Notes: generated from the sequence alone by a model not told the origin. A stretch of 64,000 nucleotides of DNA from Betaproteobacteria bacterium (GCA_016234745.1 JACRAR010000052.1:1-64000); one strand, 5' to 3'; counted from the stretch's first letter, positions 34,930 to 43,840 are shown. Made by a program: numbers and translations.

Positions 34930-36281
34930 ACGCCAGCCAATTATCTTCCGATAGGGATGGCTGGCACGGCCATCCCGAATCCGGAGTACTCCAAAGCTGC
35001 CGCGAGGAGTTGATCACAGACGGCAAGCGTTATTTACCGGCTTACGGAATTTCCGTACTTGAGCCGTTTCTCGTTATTCCCCTGCTGCTGTTTCTGCTAA
35101 CAAGTGATGAGATCGGTGTGCTTGGGACGCTCGAGGCCTTGCTGGTGGTTATATGCGGCTTCTCTCAACTGGGAGTGAAGTTCGCTTATCTGCAACATGT
35201 TGCAGATTCAGGAGTCAAGGATCGTGGCCAGGGTTTCTGGACGGCGACCCTGCTCACCTGTAGTGTGGGTTTTGCAGTTGGAGCCGCAGCAGGACTGCTT
35301 CTTGACCGATTGGCGGCAGAACATCTGATTGATTCCAGGTTTGGCGTTTCGCCCCTGATTCTGGGTGCCCTGGTCATGCTCTCCAACTTGCACATGATGT
35401 TTGTGACCGACTTGCGCGCCAGGCGGTCTCCCCAGTTATTTGTCTTTTCTTCGGCGCTGCGCCTTGCGTTATTGCTGGTCCTTCTGCCACTTCTAGCTCC
35501 AGATGCGGGCAGCAAGCTCGATGCGGTTCTTGGAACGCAAGCTGTTGGGCTATTGGTGGCGATCGGATTAATTGCATACTTTGGCGCTCTGCCGAGGCTG
35601 GCAGTGCCCGAGAACATGCTGGCGCGCAATTTCGTATCCTACGGATTTCCCTGGGCAATCGGCAGCTTGATCAAGTATGGCACTGATGCCTTGTTGCCCT
35701 GGTTATGCCTGTTGCTTATTTCGCCTCGCGTGGCCGGTGCGATGGCATTGGCGTCGAAGACAGCCGCGATCTTCGATGCCGGCTTCGGGTTGCCCTTCAT
35801 GATGGCTTGGGGAGGTCGCGTCTATGAGTGGCTCAAGCATCGGACCATCAGGCAGGTGATGCCAGCCTTGTCACGTCAAATTGCCTGGGTTTCCTTTGCT
35901 GCAGCGTTAATTGCCATTCTCATCGGCGCTATTATGCTCGGACGCAGCGTCAACGATGAAGACCTGTTATGGCAGGCACTTTGTTTGCTGCCATTTGCCG
36001 TGTTTAACAAAATGCTGTTTGCCTTGCGATCGCCTGCATCGGCTGGCTTGCTGATTAAACGCGATATGCGCTGGAATATTCGTTACGGTGTTGCCGGTTT
36101 GTTGCTCTTTGGCTGCCTGGGACCCTTGGCGATCGTTGCAAGTGGCGCGATTGGAGGTTGGTCAATGTTTGTTCTGATCGAGGCTGCCTTGCTGCTCCAC
36201 ATGGCGCGGCGCGGCATGACCTGTTTGCGTTCTACGCATATGGGCGAATTGATGCCCGCTGCGATGGAGGCTCGACCTTGA
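34926..36281 (+). CDS. Wzx-like polysaccharide flippase (MATE/MOP family)
   Basis: The protein is almost entirely hydrophobic, with about 12 predicted membrane segments (for example LEPFLVIPLLLFLLTSDEIG, LLTCSVGFAVGAAAGLLLDR, VGAMALASKTAAIFDAGFG-like stretches and PFMMAWGGRVYEWLKHR). The pattern of an N-terminal pair of helices with SDEIGVLGTLEALLVV resembles O-antigen and capsule flippases. The exact start is unclear. A TTG at 34926 overlaps the upstream stop (TTGA), and a TTG at 35010 has a GAGGAG that is too close. A lipid-linked glycan made by the island could be its cargo. Confidence 0.7.
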   Translation: MNASQLSSDRDGWHGHPESGVLQSCREELITDGKRYLPAYGISVLEPFLVIPLLLFLLTSDEIGVLGTLEALLVVICGFSQLGVKFAYLQHVADSGVKDRGQGFWTATLLTCSVGFAVGAAAGLLLDRLAAEHLIDSRFGVSPLILGALVMLSNLHMMFVTDLRARRSPQLFVFSSALRLALLLVLLPLLAPDAGSKLDAVLGTQAVGLLVAIGLIAYFGALPRLAVPENMLARNFVSYGFPWAIGSLIKYGTDALLPWLCLLLISPRVAGAMALASKTAAIFDAGFGLPFMMAWGGRVYEWLKHRTIRQVMPALSRQIAWVSFAAALIAILIGAIMLGRSVNDEDLLWQALCLLPFAVFNKMLFALRSPASAGLLIKRDMRWNIRYGVAGLLLFGCLGPLAIVASGAIGGWSMFVLIEAALLLHMARRGMTCLRSTHMGELMPAAMEARP

Positions 36282-36799
36282 GCGAAGAGAAATTTCCGGT
36301 AAGCGGTATTCCCAATCCGCCACAAAGGGTGGTCGAGCTATTTCGCGTCGTTTTCACGGGGAAGAACGATAGCGTCGTGCCGCCTCCAGCAGTCATGGCG
36401 GAAGTGCAGTCCTATCAGAAATATGTCCAGGAATTGGCAGCAAGTCTGGCAGCGAGTGCTCAGCAGTGGGCCAGAGCAACTGGCAGTGAAGCGACACTTG
36501 CCGAGAAGGCGGGCGAATTGCTCCGTGTCGAATCCAGTCGCCGCCAGGAAATGCAACCTTATCTCGACCAGAATAATGTGACCGTTGCGGCACCATGGCG
36601 CAAGTTGCAGATAAGCTTGCGCAACAATATGGCGACGGAACTCGAGACAATCAGAGATGCGCGTTTGTTGCTGGAGTTCCGCAAAGCGGAGCTCATCAAT
36701 CAGCGCGCATCTCCCCAAGTCCGAATCGTCTTGCGCGGTGGAGCGCAGATTCAGGTGTTTTTCCAACAACATGGCAGCAATGCAGCCAAGAAGGGTTGA
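36278..36799 (+). CDS. unrecognised 173-residue protein, partly helical
   Basis: I do not recognise a family. The start is a TTG at 36278, overlapping the flippase stop (TTGA), with a strong TGGAGG seven bases upstream, so translation is well supported. The sequence is rich in alanine, glutamine and charged residues (SYQKYVQELAASLAASAQQW, ATLAEKAGELLRVESSRRQE), suggesting amphipathic helices or a coiled coil, with a C-terminal basic stretch (SPQVRIVLRGGAQIQVF). There is no signal peptide or membrane segment. The following RelE-like gene overlaps its end by about 29 bases, so it may act as that protein's partner. Confidence 0.6.
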   Translation: MSEEKFPVSGIPNPPQRVVELFRVVFTGKNDSVVPPPAVMAEVQSYQKYVQELAASLAASAQQWARATGSEATLAEKAGELLRVESSRRQEMQPYLDQNNVTVAAPWRKLQISLRNNMATELETIRDARLLLEFRKAELINQRASPQVRIVLRGGAQIQVFFQQHGSNAAKKG

Positions 36800-37217
36800 A
36801 ATCCTTCCTTCGTTCGTTGCTGCATACGACGATTTGGATCCGGAAATCCAGCAGCGGACTCAGGAAGCCGTAATCCATTTCTCCGATCGGTCGGCAGACA
36901 ATGCCTTGCGTCCGGAGCTGAAGAACGGCCTGGATAATGTCTGGGGTTTCCGCGTTACAGGCCGTTACCGAGCCTTTTACAAGAAACTGCGTGATAAGGA
37001 TGGCGCCATTTATTGCCTTTTTCATGTCGGACACCATGATGACTATCGGGTTTTGAAGAATCTTTCATCACGGGTTTCAATCTCAATGGTAACCAGCGGG
37101 TCAACCCAGATCAAAATTAATTTCGGCATGGCACCTGGCGCATCGGTGCCACAACCTGCCGAGAAGCCCTTGCAACAGAATGTGAACCGCCATGGCAGAA
37201 AAAAGAAAAAGCATTAG
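36771..37217 (+). CDS. RelE/HigB-like protein with a basic C-terminal tail
   Basis: Residues about 10-100 resemble a RelE-superfamily toxin: VEILPSFVAAYDDLDPEIQQ, LRPELKNGLDNVWGFRVTGR, YRAFYKKLRDKDGAIYCLFH and VGHHDDYRVLKNL. The RVTGRYRAFY core is characteristic. The remaining 50 residues form a lower-complexity tail ending in HGRKKKKH, unlike short RelE proteins of about 90 residues. The start overlaps the upstream gene. No Phd, RelB or HigA antitoxin is next to it; the preceding unrecognised protein is the only candidate partner. Whether it is toxic, or has another role in the secretion locus, is open. Confidence 0.6.
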   Translation: MAAMQPRRVEILPSFVAAYDDLDPEIQQRTQEAVIHFSDRSADNALRPELKNGLDNVWGFRVTGRYRAFYKKLRDKDGAIYCLFHVGHHDDYRVLKNLSSRVSISMVTSGSTQIKINFGMAPGASVPQPAEKPLQQNVNRHGRKKKKH

Positions 37218-37308
37218 AGCGGCTTATTGCCGTTTCACCAGTCAAGTAAGGATATTCATTAATGGAGTTGCGTTGATGCGAATATACGAAACATCTTGGA
37301 GAAAGTTG

Positions 37309-38742
37309 ATGCAGATTCGACCTTCTTTCCTCTTTGCCGTGATCCTCGGTGCGGGATTGGCAAATTTTCATCCAGCGCATGCGGTAGACCTGCTGCAGAG
37401 TTACCGTCAGGCCCTGGATCAGGATGCAACCTACCAGGCAGCGCGGGCTGAAGCCGCAGCCACAAGAGAGGTTCTGCCCCAGGCAAGGGCACAATTAATG
37501 CCCAATCTTTCTGCCAGCCTTGTGCGGGGCAAAAACCAGACTGATAGCACCACACCCGGACTGTTTTCTCCGCAACACAACAGCTACGAGTATTTGAGTA
37601 GCAACTACAACCTGATTCTGCGCCAACCCCTGTACCGCAAGTACAGCTTTGCGCTCTATCAGCAGGCCGAGTACCAGGTCGCTGGGGCCGAGGCTGCGCT
37701 TGACAAAAGCCTGCAGGATTTATTGGTACGACTCTGCAGTACGTATTTTGAGGCCTTGATGGCGAGCGATACTCTGGCTTTGGTACAGTCACAGAAGGAG
37801 GCCTACAGTTCGCAGTTGCAAGCGGCCAAACGCAGCTTCGCCGCAGGGCAAGGCACAAGGACAGATATCGACGATGCGCAGGCACGCTATGACATGATTC
37901 TTGCTCAGGAACTGGTTGCGAGACAGGATTTCTCTTATACGCGCCGGCAAATTGAGGTGATCACCAACTCCCCGACTGGCGAACTTGCCGTGCTTGATCC
38001 TCTGCGGATGGAACTGATCGGCCCCGTACCGGACAAGGCGGAAGAATGGATCAGCCGCGGAGAGGAAGTGAATGCCGAGCTTCGTGCAATGCATGCCAAT
38101 GTGGAAGCAGCGCGCAAGGAGGTGGAGAAGGCGCGGGCGGGACATATGCCGACGGTAGATTTCTACCTGCAGCGAGGCAAGAGCGATAGTGAAAACAATA
38201 CCTCGATTAATGCGCACTACCTCACATCGCAAGCAGGACTGCAGATCAATATCCCATTGTTTGCTGGCGGTCAGGTGGTTTCGCAGGCGCGCCAAGCTTT
38301 GGCCAACCTGGACAAATATAGGCAGCAGCACGAAGCCCGGCGTCGAGAGATAGGCGAGCAAATTCGCAAGGAATTCCAGAATGTCACTGAAGGAGTTTTC
38401 AAGGTGCGGGCGCTGGAGCAGGCGGAGCGCTCTGCCGATCAGGCGGTGTTCTCTAACCAGAAAGGCTTTCAGGCGGGCGTGCGCAGCCAGGTCGACATTC
38501 TGAATGCGCAGCAACAAAGAATGACTGCTCGGCGGGACTTGGCGCAGGCGCGCTACATGTATGTTGTCGCAAGAATCAAGTTGCAAGCCCTGGTCGGCTC
38601 TCTGGGCGAAGACGAGATCCAGCGCGTCAATTCCTGGCTAACTACTAAGGGTACCAGCTCAAACTTTGGATTGGTCAGCGGGCGCGAGTCTCAAGATTAC
38701 CTGGTTTCCGACATGCTTCGATCTTCTCGAACACTGCCTTGA
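37309..38742 (+). CDS. tolC: TolC-family outer-membrane channel of the type I secretion system
   Basis: A signal peptide (IRPSFLFAVILGAGLANFHP, cleaved after AHA) precedes the mature start VDLLQSYRQALDQDATYQAA, which matches the TolC opening. The family repeat is visible as paired segments (DLLVRLCSTYFEALMASDTL, then QAGLQINIPLFAGGQVVSQA and VRALEQAERSADQAVFSNQK). Two starts are possible, each with GGAG at seven to eight bases: 37276 and 37309. The shorter gives a 25-residue signal peptide and is preferred. With the two ABC proteins and the HlyD adaptor it completes a tripartite exporter. Confidence 0.9.
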   Translation: MQIRPSFLFAVILGAGLANFHPAHAVDLLQSYRQALDQDATYQAARAEAAATREVLPQARAQLMPNLSASLVRGKNQTDSTTPGLFSPQHNSYEYLSSNYNLILRQPLYRKYSFALYQQAEYQVAGAEAALDKSLQDLLVRLCSTYFEALMASDTLALVQSQKEAYSSQLQAAKRSFAAGQGTRTDIDDAQARYDMILAQELVARQDFSYTRRQIEVITNSPTGELAVLDPLRMELIGPVPDKAEEWISRGEEVNAELRAMHANVEAARKEVEKARAGHMPTVDFYLQRGKSDSENNTSINAHYLTSQAGLQINIPLFAGGQVVSQARQALANLDKYRQQHEARRREIGEQIRKEFQNVTEGVFKVRALEQAERSADQAVFSNQKGFQAGVRSQVDILNAQQQRMTARRDLAQARYMYVVARIKLQALVGSLGEDEIQRVNSWLTTKGTSSNFGLVSGRESQDYLVSDMLRSSRTLP

Positions 38743-39710
38743 ACCAGCATGGGTTTCCACGTTTTCCCGCGCGCGGCGTTGCACATTCGAGTGATGACTT
38801 CGTCAATATCAACCTGGTGCCGCCAGCCTAATACCTGGAATGCTTTGGTCGGGTCGGCTCGACTGCATTGGATATCGGTGGGTCGGAACAGGCTTGGATC
38901 GATATTGACATGATCTTGCCAGTTCAATGAAAAATTCTCGAACACCTTGGCAATGAAATATTCAAGTGAAACGGTACGACCGGTTGCAATGACCAGATCT
39001 TCGGGTTGTTTCATGCGCAACATGCGCCACATTGCTTCGGCATAATCGGGCGCCCAACCCCAGTCACGCTGTATCAGAATGTTTCCGAGCCGAAGTTTCT
39101 GTTGTTTGCCAAGAGCGATCTGGTGCGCAGTCGTGACTATTTTCTGCGTCACAAAACGCGCTTGCCGCTGTGGTGATTCATGATTGAAAAGAATGCCTGT
39201 GCAAGCGAAGAGGTTGTAGGCTTCGCGGTAATTGCGCACCAGCCAATGTGCTGAGGCCTTGGCAACTGCGTAGGGGCTCCGAGGCCGAAATGGCGTTTCC
39301 TCGTTGGCGGGCTCTGCTGTATCACCATAGCATTCACTCGAGCCTGCACTATATAACCGCATCGGACGGGCGATGCACCGGATGGCTTCGAGCAAATTGA
39401 GTGTTCCTCCGGCAATGCTCTCCATGGTCTCGAGCGGTTGCTCGAAGGAAAGACTGACCGAGGTTTGCCCGGCAAGGTTGTAGATTTCGTCCGGTTGGTG
39501 TTTTTCCAGCGTGCTCAGGACACTGCGGAAATCGTTGATTGCCATCGAAACTGTCGTGACTTGATCGCTGATGCCGAGTCGCTCCAGCGTTGCAAACGAG
39601 GCCACCATTGCATCACGCGAAGTCCCGATGACTTCATACCCTTCTTCGAGCAGCAAACGCGCCAGGTAACCACCATCCTGGCCGCTGACACCGCAGATCA
39701 ATGCTTTCAT
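38697..39710 (-). CDS. gmd: GDP-mannose 4,6-dehydratase-like SDR enzyme
   Basis: The N-terminus KALICGVSGQDGGYLARLLL is the Gmd-type NADP-binding loop. NLAGQTSVSLSFEQPLETME, SAGSSECYGD and the catalytic SPYAVAKASAHW (intact YxxxK) are diagnostic of this group, as is FNHESPQRQARFVTQKIVTT. It converts GDP-mannose to GDP-4-keto-6-deoxymannose, the precursor of GDP-fucose, GDP-rhamnose and related sugars. At 337 residues it is slightly shorter than E. coli Gmd. It converges on the TolC gene, and the two reading frames overlap by 46 bases at their 3' ends. A tandem repeat lies just before its start. Confidence 0.85.
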   Translation of the reverse strand: MKALICGVSGQDGGYLARLLLEEGYEVIGTSRDAMVASFATLERLGISDQVTTVSMAINDFRSVLSTLEKHQPDEIYNLAGQTSVSLSFEQPLETMESIAGGTLNLLEAIRCIARPMRLYSAGSSECYGDTAEPANEETPFRPRSPYAVAKASAHWLVRNYREAYNLFACTGILFNHESPQRQARFVTQKIVTTAHQIALGKQQKLRLGNILIQRDWGWAPDYAEAMWRMLRMKQPEDLVIATGRTVSLEYFIAKVFENFSLNWQDHVNIDPSLFRPTDIQCSRADPTKAFQVLGWRHQVDIDEVITRMCNAARGKTWKPMLVQGSVREDRSMSETR

Positions 39711-39760
39711 GCTATTACCAATTGTCGAAATGAACCAAGCAGCATTTTAACCCGACTAAT

Positions 39761-39840
39761 ACCCCATAACCTAAGGCGGGCACTCGCACCCCAGAATCTA
39801 AGGCGGGCACTAGCACCCCAGAATCTAAGGCGGGCACTAG
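39761..39840. repeat. tandem repeat, 27-bp unit, three copies
   Basis: Three consecutive units start at 39761, 39788 and 39815, each of the form ACCCC(A/T)xAxCTAAGG followed by CGGGCACT(A/C)GC. Units 2 and 3 are identical over the bases they share, and unit 1 differs at a few positions. The array fills the gap between gmd and sixA and ends inside the sixA stop codon region. A related sequence (AGCACCCCAGAA plus CGGGCAC) occurs at 55311-55330. Confidence 0.85.
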
Positions 39841-40310
39841 AAAAGCTCGGGGCTGAGCATCGCCTTGAGCACAGCCTGCGACTCGCGCTCGCGACTGCGA
39901 CTAGAGAACCACCACAACGCCCCCTTCTTGAAGGACCAGTCGGCTTCACGGCCGGAAAGCAGCAATGCTGCGAGGCGTCCAAGGGTCGGTTGGTGGCCGA
40001 TCAGCAATACCCCGCCATCGCGCGAGCCTTTGCCATTGGGCCAGTTGGCGGCATCGAGCAGATCTTCTGCCGTGGCGGAAGTGCCGAGCCGGGCCTCGAT
40101 GTCGAACGGCAGCGCCAGCGTGTGCGCAGTCTGCTGGCAACGCACGGCCGGGCTGACCAGAATCCTCAGTTGCTTCTGATAATGCTGCCGCAGCCAGCCG
40201 GCAATGTGGCGCGCTTGCTTCTCGCCGCGCGCAGTCAGGCGACGTTCTTGGTCGGGGTGGCCCACGGCACCATCTACCGCTTCGGCATGACGCCAGAGTA
40301 ATAATTCCAT
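39837..40310 (-). CDS. sixA: phosphohistidine phosphatase SixA
   Basis: The opening ELLLWRHAEAVDGAVGHPDQ holds the RHG-type catalytic motif (RHAEA in place of RHGE), followed by LTARGEKQARHIAGWL, LVSPAVRCQQTA and LLIGHQPTLGRLAA with the second histidine, which are the SixA family marks. SixA removes phosphate from the histidine of phosphotransfer domains. The ATG at 40310 is chosen; the longer frame to 40358 adds 16 non-conserved residues. The 157-residue product is of normal length. It lies between the 27-bp repeats and a divergent TolC gene. Confidence 0.85.
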   Translation of the reverse strand: MELLLWRHAEAVDGAVGHPDQERRLTARGEKQARHIAGWLRQHYQKQLRILVSPAVRCQQTAHTLALPFDIEARLGTSATAEDLLDAANWPNGKGSRDGGVLLIGHQPTLGRLAALLLSGREADWSFKKGALWWFSSRSRERESQAVLKAMLSPELF

Positions 40311-40458
40311 TGTCGTATCCCGGATCAGGACGGCTGCCCCAGTCGGAATAGCCGCCAAATATAATTTGTTACGATATTAAGATGGATCGACTGAAAGCAG
40401 TTCTGATTATAGGTGATATGCTATTCGCTGAATCTATTAGTCTTTTGCGTTCTGTTCG

Positions 40459-41877
40459 ATGCCCACTGGTTTGACAAGAAATGCCGCCGCGATCCATGCG
40501 CTGTCTGCGTATGTTATCAGCATTACGTGGGCGTGCTGGGCCGCTGATGCAACTGCGGCCGATCCCTTCGATACATTGGGACTTGCTGCCGCTGGTCCGG
40601 CAGACAGCCGCAACAGCCAACTGCGTGTGCCCTGCCAAAAAGTTCCGGCTGCTACCGCGCTAACGTTGACCGATGTGGTTGAGCAGGCGCTCTGCAACAA
40701 TCCACAAACGCGGCTGGCCTGGATCAATGCGCGTGCCCAGGCCGCCCAGGTCGGCATTGCGCAGAGCGCCTTTCTGCCCAGCCTGACAGCCAACGTATCG
40801 CACAGTCGCAACGACACTTCTTCGCCGCAGCCCAGCTATACCCAGACCTCGGGCAGCCTTTCAATCAATTATCTGCTCTACGATTTCGGTGGTCGCGAGG
40901 CTACGCTGGAAAATGCCCGCCAGCTCATGACCGCGCTGGCTGCGACCCAGGACGCGACCTTGCAAAGCGTGTTCTTGTCTGCCGTGCAGGCCTATTACCA
41001 GCGCTACGCGGCCGCAGCGGCAGTGACGGCCGCCCGCGATTCCCTGCGCGCCAGCGAGGAAAGCCTGCAGGCTGCCGAAGTACGCTACCGCATCGGCACC
41101 AACACGCCGGCAGACCGATTGCAGGCGCAGACAGCTGCTTCGCAGGCGAGGCTGACATTGATCCAGGCCGAGGCGAATGCCAAGACCAGCATCGGCGTAC
41201 TTGCCAATGTCTTGGGCATCGATGCCAACACTTCACCTGCCATTGCGGAACCGGGCGATAGCGTGGCGCTGGAGAATTTCGAACGGAACATCGATGAACT
41301 GGTTGCTGCCGCCAAGCGCAGCCGTCCCGATCTGGCTGCGGCCGAGGCACAGGTCAAGGCGGCGCGCGCCAGCATCACCGTCGCCAATTCCACGGGCATG
41401 CCCGCTGTGTCCTTGTTCGCCAACCGCAACTATAGCGATGGCGGGATGGCGGACGCTTTGCGCAGCAACGCGATCGGCGTTGCGGTCACCATCCCGCTGT
41501 TCTCCGGCTTCAACATCACCTACCGGCAGCGTGCTGCCGAGGCGCAACTGGAAGCGAAAACGACCCAGTATGAGCAACTCTCCAAACAGGTGTCGCTCGA
41601 TGTCTGGCGCGCCTATTACGCCTTGCAGAGCGGCACCGCGGCGGTGCGCGCCAGCGCCGACCTGGTCGCCAGCGCCGAAGCCTCCGAGAGGATGACGGCT
41701 GGCCGCTACAAAGCTGGCTATGGCGCCATTCTTGATCTGCTCAATGCCCAGAGCGCCTTGGCCAGCGCCCGTCAGCAACAGATTCAGGCACAGTTCAACT
41801 GGCGCATCGCCAAGGCTGCCCTGGCGCAAGCCTTGGGCGAGCTCGATTTCAGCCAGCTCCAGACTTCCGCCAGGTGA
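40459..41877 (+). CDS. TolC-family outer-membrane efflux protein
   Basis: A signal-peptide-like N-terminus (IHALSAYVISITWACWAADA) leads into the TolC fold, with the paired repeats visible (LTLTDVVEQALCNNPQTRLA and later VSLDVWRAYYALQSGTAAVR) and the conserved YKAGYGAILDLLNAQSALAS segment near the C-terminus. It is the first gene of a drug- or peptide-efflux operon with a MacA-like adaptor and MacB-like ATPase and permease. Its stop is 20 bases before the adaptor ATG. It is not closely similar to the TolC protein at 37309, so the window carries two different channels. Confidence 0.88.
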   Translation: MPTGLTRNAAAIHALSAYVISITWACWAADATAADPFDTLGLAAAGPADSRNSQLRVPCQKVPAATALTLTDVVEQALCNNPQTRLAWINARAQAAQVGIAQSAFLPSLTANVSHSRNDTSSPQPSYTQTSGSLSINYLLYDFGGREATLENARQLMTALAATQDATLQSVFLSAVQAYYQRYAAAAAVTAARDSLRASEESLQAAEVRYRIGTNTPADRLQAQTAASQARLTLIQAEANAKTSIGVLANVLGIDANTSPAIAEPGDSVALENFERNIDELVAAAKRSRPDLAAAEAQVKAARASITVANSTGMPAVSLFANRNYSDGGMADALRSNAIGVAVTIPLFSGFNITYRQRAAEAQLEAKTTQYEQLSKQVSLDVWRAYYALQSGTAAVRASADLVASAEASERMTAGRYKAGYGAILDLLNAQSALASARQQQIQAQFNWRIAKAALAQALGELDFSQLQTSAR

Positions 41878-41897
41878 TCATAGGAAATGTACCCGAC

Positions 41898-43106
41898 ATG
41901 AATTTGCGCAAAGTATTCTTCAACAAATACGTCTTGATTTTCGCCGTGTTGCTCATTGCCGGGAGTGGCTATTACTTCTGGGAGAGTTCGCGTACCCAAA
42001 ACAACGAAGCCCGCTACCGCACCCAGATTGTCGAGCGCGGCGATTTGACTCAATTGGCATCGGCCAACGGCACGCTCAATCCGGTGGTGCTGGTCAATGT
42101 GGGCACGCAGGTTTCCGGCACGGTGAAGAAGTGGTACGCGGATTTCAACGATCACGTCAAGGAAGGCCAGAAGCTGCTGGAACTTGACCCCGCACTGTAT
42201 GCCGCCCAGGTCCAGCAGACCAGCGCCAGCCTGGCAAACGTGCGTTCCCAGCTGAAGCTGGCCGAGGCCAACGCTGCGCGGGCGCGAGAATTGTTCCGCC
42301 AGGAATACATCTCCCGCCAGGAGCTCGATACCAGCGTGCAGGCGCTGGAAGCCGCGCGAGCCCAAGTGGCACTGGTCTCCGCCCAGTTGCAGAAGGACAA
42401 CACCAACCTCGGTTACTCCGTAATTCGCTCGCCGGTGTCCGGCGTTGTGGTCTCGCGCGAAGTGGATATCGGCCAGACGGTAGCGGCCAGCTTCCAGACA
42501 CCCACCCTGTTCAAGATCGCCCAGGATCTGAGCAAGATGCAGATCGACTCGAGCTTTGCCGAGGCGGATGTCGGCAATATCAAGGTCGGCCAGTCGGTCA
42601 ATTTCCGAGTGGATGCTTTTCCCAACCGCAGTTTTCGTGGTTCGGTGAAGCAAGTGCGGCTCAACCCGACCACACAGCAAAATGTCGTGACCTATGACGT
42701 TGTGATTGCGGTCGACAACCCCGATCAGTCGCTGATGCCGGGCATGACCGCCTATGTGAATATCGTCGTGGCCCAGCGCAAGAACGTGCTGCTGGTGCCC
42801 AATGCAGCTTTGCGCTTTCGTCCTGCAGAGGCGTTGCGCCCGTCGGACAAGGGAACGAGCGGCGACAAGCCGCAGGAGAGCCGCAAGGAGGGGCGCGGCA
42901 AGGACAAGGGCGACTCGACGCCGACCGGAACGGTCTATCTGCTCGACAACGGCCAACTCAAGCCGGTCAAGGTCAGCGTCGGCATTACCGACAACCGCAG
43001 AACCGAAGTGACCGGCGGCGACCTTGCCGAAGGCGCCGCGGTGGTGGTGGAAGATCGGCAGCCGCCGGCCAAGACCGGCGGTCCTCCCGGCATGAGGCTG
43101 TTCTGA
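41898..43106 (+). CDS. macA: MacA-like membrane-fusion protein
   Basis: An N-terminal membrane anchor (VLIFAVLLIAGSGYYFW) is followed by the lipoyl half (VNVGTQVSGTVKKWYADFND), the coiled-coil hairpin with ARELFRQEYISRQELDTSVQ, the second lipoyl half (VIRSPVSGVVVSREVDIGQT) and the barrel with VTYDVVIAVDNPDQSLMPGM. These are the markers of the MacA group. A highly charged segment near residue 320 (DKGTSGDKPQESRKEGRGKD) interrupts the C-terminal part and probably forms a flexible loop. The ATG at 41898 is preferred to a GTG at 41874. Its stop is shared with the start of the next gene (TGATG). Confidence 0.88.
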   Translation: MNLRKVFFNKYVLIFAVLLIAGSGYYFWESSRTQNNEARYRTQIVERGDLTQLASANGTLNPVVLVNVGTQVSGTVKKWYADFNDHVKEGQKLLELDPALYAAQVQQTSASLANVRSQLKLAEANAARARELFRQEYISRQELDTSVQALEAARAQVALVSAQLQKDNTNLGYSVIRSPVSGVVVSREVDIGQTVAASFQTPTLFKIAQDLSKMQIDSSFAEADVGNIKVGQSVNFRVDAFPNRSFRGSVKQVRLNPTTQQNVVTYDVVIAVDNPDQSLMPGMTAYVNIVVAQRKNVLLVPNAALRFRPAEALRPSDKGTSGDKPQESRKEGRGKDKGDSTPTGTVYLLDNGQLKPVKVSVGITDNRRTEVTGGDLAEGAAVVVEDRQPPAKTGGPPGMRLF

Positions 43107-43840
43107 TGGCCCAGCATGCCGATGCGGTCATCCAGATCGATCAGCTTTACAAGGAATACCTGACCGATGCCGGGCCGGTGCCGGTGCTCAAGGATGTGAG
43201 GATGAATGTAGCGGCCGGCGAGTTCCTTGCCATCATGGGGCCATCGGGCTCGGGCAAGTCGACCTTCATGAACATTCTCGGTTGTCTCGACGTTGCCACC
43301 AGCGGCAGTTATTTTTTGAACAACCGCGACGTTGGCAACCTCAGCAAAGATGAACTCGCACACCTGCGCAACCAGGTGATCGGCTTCGTGTTCCAGGGAT
43401 TCAACCTGCTGCCGCGTGCCAGCATCGAAGACAATATTGCCCTGCCCCTGATCTACCGCGGTACACCGCGATCAGAGCGGTTGAAATTGGCCAACCAGAT
43501 GTTGACCAAAGTAGGTCTTGCCAGCCACCGCTCCTCACGGCCCAATCAAATCTCCGGCGGCCAGCAGCAGCGCGTCGCGATAGCCCGTGCTCTGGTGAAT
43601 CGTCCTCGATTGATCCTGGCCGATGAGCCTACTGGCAACTTGGATACCGCCACCAGCAAGGAGATCATGGCGTTGTTCACTGAGCTCAATGAACGCGACG
43701 GCATCACCATCGTGCTGGTAACCCACGAGTCCGACATCGCCGCCTATGCCCAGCGCCTGGTGCGCCTGGCCGATGGCCGCATTGTTTACGACGGCCCCCT
43801 TGCCAGTGCAGCCGCGCCCCACCTGGAGTCGACTGTATGA
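43106..43840 (+). CDS. ABC transporter ATPase, MacB/LolD type
   Basis: The 244-residue protein has Walker A MGPSGSGKSTFMNI, a Q-loop region with IGFVFQGFNLLPRASIEDNI, signature SGGQQQRVAIARALVNRPRL, Walker B LILADEPTGNLDTATS and the H-loop VTHESDIAAYA. All catalytic residues are present. Its signature with the QQ and the FVFQGFNLLPR segment is typical of the MacB/LolD group. It lacks the fused permease of E. coli MacB, so here the ATPase and permease are separate genes. It overlaps the permease gene by four bases. Confidence 0.92.
   Translation: MAQHADAVIQIDQLYKEYLTDAGPVPVLKDVRMNVAAGEFLAIMGPSGSGKSTFMNILGCLDVATSGSYFLNNRDVGNLSKDELAHLRNQVIGFVFQGFNLLPRASIEDNIALPLIYRGTPRSERLKLANQMLTKVGLASHRSSRPNQISGGQQQRVAIARALVNRPRLILADEPTGNLDTATSKEIMALFTELNERDGITIVLVTHESDIAAYAQRLVRLADGRIVYDGPLASAAAPHLESTV

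Noticed and set aside
39761-39840. CRISPR-like short repeat array
   Set aside because: Three 27-bp units follow one another with no spacers, and no cas gene is nearby, so it is a simple tandem repeat.
41784-42956. 390-residue open frame on the minus strand
   Set aside because: It is antisense to the MacA-like gene, whose motifs are strong. Composition and lack of motifs mark it as a shadow frame.
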